From the NCBI GenBank assembly GCA_963823735.1, contig CAWGMO010000002.1:868001-932000 (forward strand): 64,000 bases of DNA, read 5' to 3'. Positions 18,146 to 27,071 of this stretch are shown here, in pieces; the first letter of the stretch is position 1; each line of letters opens with the position of its first letter. The DNA comes from Actinoallomurus sp963823735. GTDB taxonomy: Bacteria; Actinomycetota; Actinomycetes; Streptosporangiales; Streptosporangiaceae. Position numbers and translations under genes: made by a program. Under the pieces are notes generated by a model that was not told the DNA's origin, ran no database searches, and saw only the letters and a program-made list of their open reading frames with translations.

Positions 18146-18520
18146 CTAGATGTCGCACCAGCGGCGCGCGCCCGCCGGGCGGCATCGGGAGAAGTCACGG
18201 AAGAGGCGCTGCCACTCGCCGTTGGCGGCGCGGGCGTTGATCTCCAGGGTCTGGTCCGGCTGGAACCACCAGCCGGGCTGGATCGCGCACAGCCGGGCGT
18301 GGCCGGTCGGGCGGAGGTTCGGCGTGTGCACGAACTCACCGTTCTGGTTGCGGCCTCCGACGTTCACGACGACGTACGGGTTCGGGCCGGGCTTCGTGCA
18401 GACGCCCGCCTCGTAGGTGCCCGGCGCGGTGCGGGCGGCGTGGGCCGCCGACGTCACCGGGGCGCCGCAGCCGGCGAGGATGAGGATCGCCGGGATGATC
18501 GCGCTTCTGCGCATGCTCAC
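18146..18520 (-). CDS. Small secreted lipoprotein of unknown function
   Basis: 124 residues. A short signal peptide ends in the lipobox LILAGC. The mature part has four more cysteines (CTKPG, LCAIQPG, SRCRP, WCDI) that could form two disulfides. A GTG start at 18520 has AGAGG 4 bases upstream; ATG 18514 is an alternative. No family recognised. Confidence 0.65.
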   Translation of the reverse strand: MSMRRSAIIPAILILAGCGAPVTSAAHAARTAPGTYEAGVCTKPGPNPYVVVNVGGRNQNGEFVHTPNLRPTGHARLCAIQPGWWFQPDQTLEINARAANGEWQRLFRDFSRCRPAGARRWCDI

Positions 18521-18608
18521 ATGTCCTCTCGCCGGGTCCCCTCATCCTGCTCGCCGCGGGGTCAGGAGACGACGGGCCTGCCCGTCCCTTTCCCGTTCCG
18601 TCGACGTT

Positions 18609-19547
18609 TCATGGCTTCGGCGCGAACCGGTCGATCGCCTCGAACACCAGGCGGCTCGTCTCCTCGCCGCCCTTGTGCCCGGCGTCGCGTACGACGTGCA
18701 GGTCGGCGTCCGGCCAGGCCTGGGCGAGCTGCCAGGCGGTGTCCAGCGGGCAGCTCATGTCGAGGCGGCCGTGGATGAGCACGCCCGGGATGCCCGCCAG
18801 GCGGTGCGCCTCGCGGAGCAGGACGCCCTCCTCCAGCCACGCGCCGTTGGAGAAGTAGTGCGCGCAGATCCGTACGAAGGCCAGCATCGAAGCGGGCGGT
18901 TTGTCGCTGTACGGGTTCGGCGCGCCGTTGGGTTCCAGGGAGAGCACGGCGTCCTCCCACGTGCACCACTCGACGGCGGTCCGCTCGCGTACGGCCGGGT
19001 CGGGGTCCTCCATCAGGCGCGCGTACGCGGCGGGCCCGGGGGCGTACGCGTGGAACCGCGCCCACTCCTCGGGGAAGAACCGGCCCACGCCCCGGTACAG
19101 CCAGTCGACCTCCGAACGCCGGGTCGTCGTCACGGACGGGATGACGATCTCCGACACACGATCGGGGTGACGCTCGGCGTACGCGAGGATCAGCGTGGAC
19201 CCCCACGAGCCGCCGAAGAGCAGCCAGCGTTCGACGCCGAGGCGCTCACGCAGTAACTCCATGTCGGCGAGGAGATGCTCGGTCGTGTTGAGGCTCATGT
19301 CCGCGGCGGGGTCGCTCGCGTGCGGCGTGCTGCGCCCGCATCCCCGCTGGTCGAACCTGATGACCCGGTACACCTCCAGGTCGAAGGAGCGTGGCCGCCC
19401 GGACGTCCCCGACCCCGGGCCGCCGTGGACGACCAGCGCGGGTTTGCCGTCCGGGTTGCCGAAGACCTCCCAGTAGACGAGGTTTCCATCTCCGGTGTCG
19501 AGCATGCCGTTGTCGTACGGGTCTGCCGGGGGGTAGGGGGCAGGCAT
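18609..19547 (-). CDS. pip: Proline iminopeptidase (alpha/beta hydrolase, S33)
   Basis: 312 residues, standard length. The oxyanion block HGGPGSG is at about residue 40, FDQRGCGRSTPH follows, and the nucleophile elbow is GGSWGS (serine in GSW). The catalytic aspartate is probably in HGRLDMSCP and the histidine in RDAGHKGGEE. It removes N-terminal proline from peptides in the cytoplasm. The start ATG is followed by a proline-rich leader (APYPPADPYDNG) typical of these enzymes. Confidence 0.92.
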   Translation of the reverse strand: MPAPYPPADPYDNGMLDTGDGNLVYWEVFGNPDGKPALVVHGGPGSGTSGRPRSFDLEVYRVIRFDQRGCGRSTPHASDPAADMSLNTTEHLLADMELLRERLGVERWLLFGGSWGSTLILAYAERHPDRVSEIVIPSVTTTRRSEVDWLYRGVGRFFPEEWARFHAYAPGPAAYARLMEDPDPAVRERTAVEWCTWEDAVLSLEPNGAPNPYSDKPPASMLAFVRICAHYFSNGAWLEEGVLLREAHRLAGIPGVLIHGRLDMSCPLDTAWQLAQAWPDADLHVVRDAGHKGGEETSRLVFEAIDRFAPKP

Positions 19548-19598
19548 GAAGGGCTCCTTTCACGTGTGCCGGGAGGTTCCGGCGGGCACCAGCGTGGC

Positions 19599-20516
19599 AT
19601 GGAACCGTTCCCGGCCATGCCGCTGGCCGACTGGCAGGACACCAAGGCGACCCTCCACCGTTTCACCCAGATCGTCGGCAAGATCCGGCTCGCCGCGGGC
19701 GTACGCCGCAACCACTGGTGGGGGGTTCCGTTCCACCTCACCGGGCGTGGCATCACCACGCGCCCGATGGGACGGCCCGGCGGGACGATCCTCACCATCG
19801 ACTTCGACTTCCTCCGCCACCGGCTCGTCATCACGACGCTGAACGGCGAGGAGGTGTCGTTCCCGCTGTTCGGGCGGTCGGTCTCGTCGTTCTACCGGGA
19901 GACCACGCAGGCGCTGACCTCCCTCGGCGTGGACCTCGAACCCGCCGTGCCCCGGCCGTTCGACCTGCCGGACTCGGACCGGCCCTTCGCCGACGACACC
20001 GAGCACGCGGCGTACGACCCGTTGCAGGTCACCCGCTACTGGCAGGTCCTCAGCCAGGTGAACCTCGTACTGGAGGAGTTCGCCGCCGGGTACTCCGGCA
20101 AGATCAGCCCGGTGCACCACTTCTGGCACACGTTCGACATCGCCTGCACGCGCTTCTCCGACCGCGTCGTCGACCAGGCGGGCAGGGACCCGGTGACGCG
20201 GGAGGCGTACTCCCGCGAGGTGATCAGCTCGGGGTTCTGGTTCGGCGACGACGCGTTCCCCGAGCCGGCCTTCTACTCCTACACCGCGCCCGAGCCGGAC
20301 GGCCTCGCGGACGAGCCGCTGTCCCCCGGCGCCGCGCGGTGGGCGACGCAGAACGGCGGCCACCTGGCGATACTGCGGTACGACGACGCACGCGCCGAGC
20401 CCGACCCGCGCGCCGCCGTACTCGCCTTCTACGAGAGCGCCTACCAGGCCGGAGCCCGCCGCGCCGGCTGGGACACGGACCGCCTGGCCTGCCCCGGCGG
20501 CGTCACGACCCCGTGA
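19599..20516 (+). CDS. DUF5996 family protein
   Basis: About 305 residues starting at ATG 19599; an ATG at 19617 is the alternative and neither has a strong ribosome site. Features seen are WQDTKATLHRFTQIVGKI at the start, conserved NHWWGVPF, and VHHFWHTFDIACTRF in the middle, which match the DUF5996 group as I know it. Function is unknown. Histidine/tryptophan-rich motifs hint at a metal or small-molecule site. Confidence 0.8.
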   Translation: MEPFPAMPLADWQDTKATLHRFTQIVGKIRLAAGVRRNHWWGVPFHLTGRGITTRPMGRPGGTILTIDFDFLRHRLVITTLNGEEVSFPLFGRSVSSFYRETTQALTSLGVDLEPAVPRPFDLPDSDRPFADDTEHAAYDPLQVTRYWQVLSQVNLVLEEFAAGYSGKISPVHHFWHTFDIACTRFSDRVVDQAGRDPVTREAYSREVISSGFWFGDDAFPEPAFYSYTAPEPDGLADEPLSPGAARWATQNGGHLAILRYDDARAEPDPRAAVLAFYESAYQAGARRAGWDTDRLACPGGVTTP

Positions 20517-20523
20517 CCGGGCC

Positions 20524-20955
20524 TCAGCGCTGCCCGGCCCGGTCGACCACGCGGAAGCCGTCGTCGTTCTCCACCTGTCCCGGCCTCACGCCCGGCCGCG
20601 CCTTCGTGGCGATCGTCCGCTCGCCCGTTTAGGCGTACGTCCGGGGGTTCAGGATGATCACCCCTCGGTCGCCGCCGCCGTCGAAGACCACGCCGATGCC
20701 GGTGCGCCCGGCGAAGTCCTTGAGGTTCCGCTGCACCCGTACGCCGGGGATGCGGGCGAGCGCCCGGTACATCGTCGCCCGCGTCCTGGGCGGGATGAGC
20801 TCGTCGTCGCCGAATCAGAAGCAGCAGGTCACGCTCGGCGGCCGCCTCGGGCCGCAGGCGGCGTACGACATAGCGGTGGATCTCGTCCCAGTGCCGGTCG
20901 AAGATCTCGGCGAACCGCTCCGGGTCGGTGAGGTAAGCGCCGATCGCTGTCGGTC
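20524..20955 (-). pseudogene. Fused remnants of an ECF sigma factor and its CU044_5270-type partner
   Basis: Minus-strand translation near 20950-20820 gives YLTDPERFAEIFDRHWDEI and HRYVVRRLRPEAA, the N-terminal part of an ECF sigma-70 factor. From about 20815 downwards a different frame reads FGDDELIPPRTRATMYRAL, then a C-terminal domain ending NPRTYA. It is interrupted by TAA (20631-20629) and then continues in frame as TGERTIA to a TGA at 20526-20524. These two families usually sit next to each other, so an internal deletion has joined the ends of a two-gene locus. Confidence 0.7.
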
Positions 20956-21088
20956 ACCTCCCTGTCGGGGAAGGCAGGTCAACCGGTACTTGGCGCGGCG
21001 GCCTGTTGGTAGTTCCCCTTTTCCGCGTGAGGGCGCCCCGCAGCGGGCAGATCACCGATCATCATCCATCGTGAACGGGGAGAACGTC

Positions 21089-21298
21089 ATGCGGCTGAGC
21101 GCACGTAACCAGGTCAACGCGAGAGTCACCGCCATCACCACGGGCACCGCGACGGCCAACGTCGAACTCGACGCGGGCGGCGTACGCCTCGTCGCCTCGA
21201 TCACCGCCGAGGCGGCACACGACCTGAAGCTCACCGACGGCACCGAGGTCATCGCCGTGATCAAGGCCTCGGACGTGATCCTGGCCGTCAGGGACTGA
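21089..21298 (+). CDS. Molbindin-like molybdopterin/molybdate-binding protein (Mop domain)
   Basis: 69 residues forming one Mop/TOBE domain: SARNQVNARVTAI at the start and LKLTDGTEVIAVIKASDVILAV at the end, exactly the domain length. GGGGAG lies 7 bases before ATG 21089. Such proteins oligomerise and store or buffer molybdate in the cytoplasm. No modABC genes are in the window. Confidence 0.88.
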   Translation: MRLSARNQVNARVTAITTGTATANVELDAGGVRLVASITAEAAHDLKLTDGTEVIAVIKASDVILAVRD

Positions 21299-21307
21299 GC
21301 CAGGGCC

Positions 21308-21925
21308 TTGGACCCGGATCCCACCGAGCTGGTCCGCTCCGGCTACAACGCCCTGTCCCGGCACTACCGGGGTGACGACGACACGACCGAGCAGTACGAC
21401 CGCTGGTCGGCCGACCTGCTCGCGCGTCTCCCCGCGCGTGGACGCGTCCTGGACCTGGGCTGCGGGTGCGGCGTCCCGGTGGCCCGGCGCCTCGCCGCCG
21501 CCGGACACCAGGTGACCGGCGTGGACATCAGCGACGTGCAGATCGAACGAGCCCGAACGCTGGTCCCCGACGCCACGTTCATCCGCGCGGACGCCACGTC
21601 CCTCGACCTGCCGGCTGAGGCCTTCGACGCGGTCGTCTGCCTCTACGCGCTGATCCACATGCCGCTCGACCGGCAGCCCGCCCTGCTGGGTGAAATCACC
21701 CGGTGGCTGCGCCCCGGCGGCTGGCTCTTGACGACCACCGGCCACGACGCCTGGACCGGCACCCAGGACAACTGGCTCGGCGGCCCTGCCACGATGTGGT
21801 GGAGCCAGACCGACGCCGCCACGTACCGGTCCTGGCTCCGCCAGAGCGGCCTGCGGGTCACCGACCAGCGGTTCGTCCCCGAAGGCGACAGCGGCCACAC
21901 GCTGTTCTGGGCGCGCCGCACCTGA
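21308..21925 (+). CDS. Class I SAM-dependent methyltransferase
   Basis: 205 residues, TTG start 10 bases after the molbindin stop. Motif I is VLDLGCGCGVP, motif II ends VTGVDIS, and FDAVVCLYALIHMP and LRPGGWLLTTT are the post-I and motif III blocks. Substrate unknown; resembles small-molecule methyltransferases. Its last codons (LFWARRT) lie within the first copy of a 98-bp tandem duplication. Confidence 0.82.
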   Translation: MDPDPTELVRSGYNALSRHYRGDDDTTEQYDRWSADLLARLPARGRVLDLGCGCGVPVARRLAAAGHQVTGVDISDVQIERARTLVPDATFIRADATSLDLPAEAFDAVVCLYALIHMPLDRQPALLGEITRWLRPGGWLLTTTGHDAWTGTQDNWLGGPATMWWSQTDAATYRSWLRQSGLRVTDQRFVPEGDSGHTLFWARRT

Positions 21926-22102
21926 TCCGGCCCAGGGCTTGTCCGGTGGATCGTGGCCGTCGCGAGCGGCCACCCGGAGGGCCCGCAAGGCGGGAGCCAC
22001 AGTTCTGGGCCCGCCGCACCTGAACCAGGCCAGGGCCTGTCCGGTGGATCGTGGCCGTCCCGAGCGGCCACCCGGAGGGCGGCCCGCAAGTCGGGAGTCG
22101 GC
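21904..22102 (+). repeat. Tandem duplication, about 98-bp unit, two copies
   Basis: The unit begins GTTCTGGGC at 21904 and again at 22002. Both copies contain CTTGTCCGGTGGATCGTGG or CCTGTCCGGTGGATCGTGG and a hairpin GTGGCCG-N7-CGGCCAC. The first copy includes the methyltransferase stop codon. The hairpins could act as a doubled terminator between this gene and the convergent kinase gene. Copies differ at a few positions, so the event is not recent. Confidence 0.75.
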
Positions 22103-22177
22103 CTGGTGCCGGCCGGCGACGACGCGGAGGCGCCCGCCGGGCACCGCGCAGCAGGCCCGAAGACACCCGGACAGTGG

Positions 22178-24304
22178 CTAGGAGCGGGGGCGGAACATGC
22201 TGCCGCTGATGGCTTCCTTGCCGGTGATGGTGGCGACGCAGCGGAAGGTCCGGTCACCCTGGGCCTCGAACTGGGTCTGCGAGGGCGGGATGACCTCAAT
22301 GGACCATTTGTCCGGCGAGTACCGCAGGGCGTCGCCGTAGCGGGAACGGGCCATGACCGTACGGGCGCAGACCTGCTTCACCGTCGGGTGGGTCTCCAGG
22401 GTGTGCTCGTTCCAGGTCTGGCCGTCGGACGGGAGCGGCGCGATGGCGAACGTCTCGTACACGTGTCCGGCGGCGCAGTCGGCGCGGTTGATGGCGACGT
22501 TACCGTTGATGGCGACGATGCCGCCCCAGCATTCGGCGGTCTTCGTGCAGCGGGCGCGGGCGTTCGGCACCGTGGTGGCCGGGCAGTTCTGCGTGACGGT
22601 CTCCGCGCCGCCGTAGGCGTCCTTGGCCCTGGCCTGTGACGTGCTGGTACCGCCCGCCGAGGGGGAGCCGCCGCCCTTGCCCCGGCCACCGGCGATCGAG
22701 TACGCCACCAGCGCCCCGGCACCGATGACGGCGACCGCGAGCACAACGGCCGCCACGAGCAGCGGCCCACTCAGCCCCCTGCCCGAACTGTCCGCACGAT
22801 GCGAACCACGCTCCCGAGGCCCCGTCACCTCCGGCGCCCGCCCGTACCCCTCGACCCCAGGCCCGGGATGTTCCGGCGACCGCCCGTACCCTTCGGCCCC
22901 GTGCGCTAGATGTTCCGGCGACCGCCCGTACCCCTCGCCCCCGTGCGCTAGATGTTCCGGCGACCGGCCGTATCCCTCGGCCCCATACCCGACATGTTCC
23001 GGCGACCGCCCGTACGCCTCGGTGCCGTGCCCGGGATGTCCCGGTGACCCGGGCCGCCCCGCGCGGTCACCCCACGCTCCGCCCGCACCGTCGGCCGGGC
23101 CCTGCCACCCGCCAGGCGCCCCCGGGCCGTACCCCTCACCGGCCAGGCCGGACGGCGCCGCCAGGCCGTGCCGTCCACCGCCCGCGCCGTCCTGCGGGCC
23201 CGCGGGGGCGTGCGCGCCGCCCGGCCGGCCCGCGAGCGCGGCCGGAGCGTACGCGCCGTCCGACCGGCCCCCAGGCGTCGCCGGATTATGGCCACCACCT
23301 GCGGCGGCGGCCGGAACCTGCGCGCCGTGCCCGCCACCGAACTGACCCGCGGGCGTGACCGGGTCCTGGCCACCACTCACAGGAGCGACCTGCCCGCCGT
23401 ACAACTGGCCCGCGGGTGTCACCGGGTCCTGGCCGCCGCCCGCGGGGATGACCGGGACCTGGGCGGCGCCGGAGAGGTCGGCGGCGGCCAGCTCGTCGCG
23501 GAAGGCGGACGCGCTCACCGGGCGGTCGCCGGGGGCGTAGGACATCGCGCGGCGGAGCACCCTCAGCAGGCCCGGCGGGGCGCCGGGGATGTCCGGTACC
23601 GGGCCCAGTCGCGCGGCCATCAGCGCCACCAGGTTCGGGGGGCCGTTCGGCGGATAGTACGGCGGGCGGCCGGACAGCAGGGCGTACAGGGTCGCGCCCA
23701 GGGCGTACACGTCGCCGGCCGGGGTCGGTTCGGCCATGTTGAAGGCTTCCGGTGACGCGTACGCCGGGGTCAGGGCCTCGCGGGTCGCGGACGACTCCAT
23801 GCCCGGGGTCGACAGCACCGCCAGGCCGAAGTCCGCCAGTGCGACCGTTCCGTACCGGTTGATCAGGATGTTCGCGGGTTTGACGTCGCGGTGCAGTACG
23901 CCGGCGGCGTGGGCGGCGGCCAGGGCGTCCGCGACGTGTACGCCGACGTCGCGTACCTCCGGCGCGGGCAGCGGGCCGGAGGCGAGGCGGTCGGACAGTG
24001 AGCCGTTCGGGCACAGTTCCAGGACCATGTACGGGCGGCCGTCGGACAGGACGCCCGCGTCGTACACGGCGACGACGTGCGGGTGGCCCGACAGTTGTCC
24101 CGCCGCGGTGACCTCGCGCATGAAGCGCCGTTTGTCACGGTCCGTGACCAGCACCCGATTGTCGATCTTGAGTGCCACGTCGCGCCCCACCGAGACCTGG
24201 CGGGCGCGGTGGACGACCCCGAAACCGCCCTGACCGAGTGTCTCGATGATCTCGTAGCCCTGTAGCGAACGGGCCACGTCCCCTGGTGAATCCATCGCAC
24301 CCAT
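22178..24304 (-). CDS. Receptor-type Ser/Thr protein kinase with repeat linker and extracellular domain
   Basis: About 708 residues. The kinase domain (about 15-275) has glycine loop GQGGFG, lysine in VALKID, HRDVKPANIL and DFGLA. A long Pro/Gly/Ala-rich cytoplasmic linker follows, with five 14-residue repeats around EGYGRSPEHLAHG. Then come one membrane helix (LLVAAVVLAVAVIGAGALVAY) and an outer domain of about 140 residues with paired cysteines (QNCPATT, ARCTKTAECWGG). The outer domain is not PASTA and is like septum-formation-type domains only loosely. ATG 24304 is chosen; a GTG at 24343 overlaps the Lrp stop by one base and would couple translation. Signal and targets unknown. Confidence 0.85.
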   Translation of the reverse strand: MGAMDSPGDVARSLQGYEIIETLGQGGFGVVHRARQVSVGRDVALKIDNRVLVTDRDKRRFMREVTAAGQLSGHPHVVAVYDAGVLSDGRPYMVLELCPNGSLSDRLASGPLPAPEVRDVGVHVADALAAAHAAGVLHRDVKPANILINRYGTVALADFGLAVLSTPGMESSATREALTPAYASPEAFNMAEPTPAGDVYALGATLYALLSGRPPYYPPNGPPNLVALMAARLGPVPDIPGAPPGLLRVLRRAMSYAPGDRPVSASAFRDELAAADLSGAAQVPVIPAGGGQDPVTPAGQLYGGQVAPVSGGQDPVTPAGQFGGGHGAQVPAAAAGGGHNPATPGGRSDGAYAPAALAGRPGGAHAPAGPQDGAGGGRHGLAAPSGLAGEGYGPGAPGGWQGPADGAGGAWGDRAGRPGSPGHPGHGTEAYGRSPEHVGYGAEGYGRSPEHLAHGGEGYGRSPEHLAHGAEGYGRSPEHPGPGVEGYGRAPEVTGPRERGSHRADSSGRGLSGPLLVAAVVLAVAVIGAGALVAYSIAGGRGKGGGSPSAGGTSTSQARAKDAYGGAETVTQNCPATTVPNARARCTKTAECWGGIVAINGNVAINRADCAAGHVYETFAIAPLPSDGQTWNEHTLETHPTVKQVCARTVMARSRYGDALRYSPDKWSIEVIPPSQTQFEAQGDRTFRCVATITGKEAISGSMFRPRS
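22840..23050 (-). repeat. In-gene tandem repeat, 42-bp period, five units
   Basis: The heptamer ATGTTCC or its variant ATGTCCC recurs at 22867, 22909, 22951, 22993 and 23035, a strict 42-base spacing. Each unit encodes 14 residues of the type AEGYGRSPEHLAHG in the kinase linker, so copy number can change without breaking the frame. Confidence 0.8.
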
Positions 24305-24342
24305 GATCTTCCCGCGAGATCGAACAGGGACGAAGTATTCCA

Positions 24343-24837
24343 CTACCGGCGCCCCGCCACCTCCTCGAAGATCAGCCAGGTCCGGGTGGATCGGATGCCC
24401 GGCACCGCGTGCACCTGAGCGAGGACGACGTCACGCAGCGTGACGTTGTCGGGGGTGCGGACCAGCATCACCATGTCGACGTCGCCGCCGACGAAGGCCA
24501 GGTGCTGGACGTACGGCACGTCGCGCAGGTGTTCCGACACCTCGCGCCAGGAGTTCTGGTCGACGGTGAGCAGGACGTACGCCGTGGTGCCGAGGCCGGC
24601 GCGCACCGGATCGGTCCGCACCGTGAACCCGGTGATGACCCCTTCGGCGACGAGGCGTTCGACGCGCGCGTACACGTTCGAGCGTGAGACGCGCACCCGA
24701 TCGGCCAGCGCGCGCATCGACAGGCGGCCGTCGGCCCCGAGCTCCCGCAGGATCGCCCGGTCGACGTCGTCCAGGGTGGCCGCCGATTGTCTCGCGGGCT
24801 CGGCGGATGGCGGTACATCGAAGAACGAGTGGCTCAC
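24343..24837 (-). CDS. Lrp/AsnC-family regulator
   Basis: About 164 residues from GTG 24837, which has AGGGGG 6 bases upstream. The N-terminal HTH is DDVDRAILRELGADGRLSM with recognition helix VSRSNVYARVERL; the C-terminal RAM ligand domain contains GGDVDMVMLVRTPD. It is divergent from the 2-oxoacid dehydrogenase operon across a 111-base gap that is rather AT-rich. This is the usual arrangement of a local activator sensing branched-chain amino acids (inferred). Confidence 0.88.
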   Translation of the reverse strand: MSHSFFDVPPSAEPARQSAATLDDVDRAILRELGADGRLSMRALADRVRVSRSNVYARVERLVAEGVITGFTVRTDPVRAGLGTTAYVLLTVDQNSWREVSEHLRDVPYVQHLAFVGGDVDMVMLVRTPDNVTLRDVVLAQVHAVPGIRSTRTWLIFEEVAGRR

Positions 24838-24948
24838 CGGAACCCCCTCATCTATGCCATATGTCCCGAGTTTATGGCGGCTATTGAGACAAGTGGCCAC
24901 ATCGAGTCACTATTCACCGACACAGCCCGACCAAGAAGGTGACGTCGC

Positions 24949-26061
24949 GTGACGACCCGAAACACGGAAGGCGACGCGAAGGCGCTGCTGCCCTCGGCGA
25001 CCCCGGTTCGCTTCCTGACGGACAGTGGTACTCCGGCGCGTCCCCGCCCGCGCTACCCCGAGCCGAGCCTTGAGCTGCTGCGCAGCGCGTACCGGCAGAT
25101 GGTCGTCGGGCGCCGCTTCGACACCCAGGCCACCGCCCTGACCAAACAGGGACGTCTGGCCGTCTACCCCTCCAGCCGGGGTCAGGAGGCCTGCCAGGTC
25201 GGCGCCGTCCTCGCGATCGACGAGGACGACTGGCTGTTCCCGACGTACCGCGACTCGGTGGCCCTCGTCGCGCGCGGCATCGACCCGGTCGAGGTGCTCT
25301 CGCTGCTGCGCGGCGACACGCACTGCGGGTACGACCCGGCGCGCGAGCACGTCGCACCGCAGTGCACGCCGCTCGCGACCCAGACCGTGCACGCCGCCGG
25401 CCTCGCGTACGCCGAGCGGCGCAAGGGCAGCGGCCGGATCGCGCTGGTCTTCGTCGGCGACGGCGCGACCAGCGAGGGCGACTTCCACGAGGCGGTCAAC
25501 TTCGCGGCGGTGTTCAAGGCTCCGGTGATCTTCCTGATCCAGAACAACGGGTACGCCATCTCGGTGCCGCTGGAGCGCCAGAGCGCGGCGCCCACCCTGT
25601 CGTACAAGGGCGTCGGGTACGGAGTGCGGTCCGAGCAGGTCGACGGCAACGACCCCGTCGCGATGCTCGCGGTGCTCCAGGCCGCTGCCGAGCACGCGCG
25701 CTCCGGCAACGGGCCCTTCCTGATCGAGGCGCACACGTACCGCGTCGAGGCGCACACCAACGCCGACGACGCCACCCGCTACCGGGACGACGCCGAGGTC
25801 GAACGCTGGCGCAAGCGCGACCCGATCGCCCGCCTGGAGGCGTACCTGCGCAAGCGCGGCGAGCTCACCGACACCGACGTCAAGGAGATCGCGGTGGAGG
25901 CCGAGGAGTTCGCCGAGCGGCTGCGCACCGCGATGAACGCCGACCCCGAGCTCGTACCGCTGAGCATGTTCGAGCACGTCTACCGCACGCCGACGACGCA
26001 GCTGGAAGAACAGCGCGCGCAGCTGCGGTCCGAGATCGAGGCCGAGGAGGCGTCCGCATGA
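24949..26061 (+). CDS. 2-oxoacid dehydrogenase E1 alpha (branched-chain/pyruvate type)
   Basis: 370 residues. The thiamine-diphosphate motif is GDGATSEGDFHEAVNF followed by IFLIQNNGYAIS, and the phosphorylation-loop-like stretch IEAHTYRVEAHTNADD is present. It heads a three-gene operon with four-base overlaps. Substrate cannot be fixed from sequence: the LYPSSRGQEA-like start (LAVYPSSRGQEACQ) and the neighbouring Lrp regulator favour a branched-chain keto-acid or a second pyruvate complex. A weak TTGAGA-N18-CACTAT (24884-24913) could be its promoter. No E3 gene is present. Confidence 0.9.
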   Translation: MTTRNTEGDAKALLPSATPVRFLTDSGTPARPRPRYPEPSLELLRSAYRQMVVGRRFDTQATALTKQGRLAVYPSSRGQEACQVGAVLAIDEDDWLFPTYRDSVALVARGIDPVEVLSLLRGDTHCGYDPAREHVAPQCTPLATQTVHAAGLAYAERRKGSGRIALVFVGDGATSEGDFHEAVNFAAVFKAPVIFLIQNNGYAISVPLERQSAAPTLSYKGVGYGVRSEQVDGNDPVAMLAVLQAAAEHARSGNGPFLIEAHTYRVEAHTNADDATRYRDDAEVERWRKRDPIARLEAYLRKRGELTDTDVKEIAVEAEEFAERLRTAMNADPELVPLSMFEHVYRTPTTQLEEQRAQLRSEIEAEEASA

Positions 26062-27071
26062 GCACGACGATGGCTCAGGCACTGAACGCCGCGCTGCGCG
26101 ACGCGATGGAGGGCGACGAGCGCGTCGTCGTCTTCGGCGAGGACGTCGGCCCGCTCGGCGGCGTGTTCCGCATCACCGACGGGCTCACCGCCACGTTCGG
26201 CGAGGACCGCTGCTTCGACACCCCGCTCGCCGAGGCCGGCATCGTCGGCTTCGCCGTCGGGATGGCGATGGGCGGCTTCCGTCCCGTCGTCGAGCTGCAG
26301 TTCGACGCGTTCGCGTACCCGGCGTTCGAGCAGATCGCCTCGCACGTCGCGAAGGTCCGCAACCGTACGCGCGGCAAGATCGAGCTGCCGATCGTCATCC
26401 GGATCCCGTACGCGGGCGGCATCGGCGGCGTCGAGCACCACTGCGACTCCAGCGAGGCGTACTACGCGCACACGCCGGGCCTGAAGGTCGTCACGCCGGC
26501 CACGCCCGAGGACGCCTACACGCTGCTCCGCGAGGCCATCGACGACCCGGACCCGGTCGTGTTCATGGAGCCGAAGAAGCTGTACTGGTCGAAGACGGAC
26601 GCCACGCCGTCCGGGCGCGGGCTGCCGTTCGGCCGCGCCGCCGTACGCCGGGCGGGCCGCGACGCGACACTCATCGCGTACGGGCCGACGGTGCCGGTCG
26701 CCCTCGCGGCGGCCGAGGCCGCGGTCGAGGAGGGCTGGGACCTGGAGGTCGTCGACCTGCGCACCATCGTGCCGTTCGACGACGCCACCGTCGCCGACTC
26801 CGTACGCCGCACGGGCCGCTGCGTGGTCGTCAGCGAGGCCGCCGGGTTCGCGGGCGTGGGCGCCGAGATCGTCGCGCGGGTCACGGAACGCTGCTTCCAC
26901 AGCCTGCACGCGCCGGTGCTGCGGGTGACCGGGTTCGACATCCCGTACCCGCCGCCGATGCTGGAGCACCACCACCTGCCGAACGTCGACCGCGTCCTGG
27001 ACACCCTCGACCGCCTCCAGCGCGACGACGAGCCCGACACCCGCTACCTCACGGCGGGAGGCGTGGCGTGA
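26058..27071 (+). CDS. 2-oxoacid dehydrogenase E1 beta
   Basis: 337 residues starting at ATG 26058, overlapping the E1 alpha stop as ATGA. Typical blocks are VVVFGEDVGPLGGVFR, FDTPLAEAGIVGFAVGMA, the Q/E-rich FEQIASHVAK and the C-terminal transketolase domain ending PYPPPMLEHHHLP. It forms an alpha2-beta2 decarboxylase with the previous protein. Its stop overlaps the E2 GTG start. Confidence 0.92.
   Translation: MSTTMAQALNAALRDAMEGDERVVVFGEDVGPLGGVFRITDGLTATFGEDRCFDTPLAEAGIVGFAVGMAMGGFRPVVELQFDAFAYPAFEQIASHVAKVRNRTRGKIELPIVIRIPYAGGIGGVEHHCDSSEAYYAHTPGLKVVTPATPEDAYTLLREAIDDPDPVVFMEPKKLYWSKTDATPSGRGLPFGRAAVRRAGRDATLIAYGPTVPVALAAAEAAVEEGWDLEVVDLRTIVPFDDATVADSVRRTGRCVVVSEAAGFAGVGAEIVARVTERCFHSLHAPVLRVTGFDIPYPPPMLEHHHLPNVDRVLDTLDRLQRDDEPDTRYLTAGGVA

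Noticed and set aside
22840..23050. Regular 42-base repeats as a possible CRISPR array.
   Set aside because: Units are contiguous without unique spacers, keep the kinase reading frame and encode a 14-residue protein repeat.
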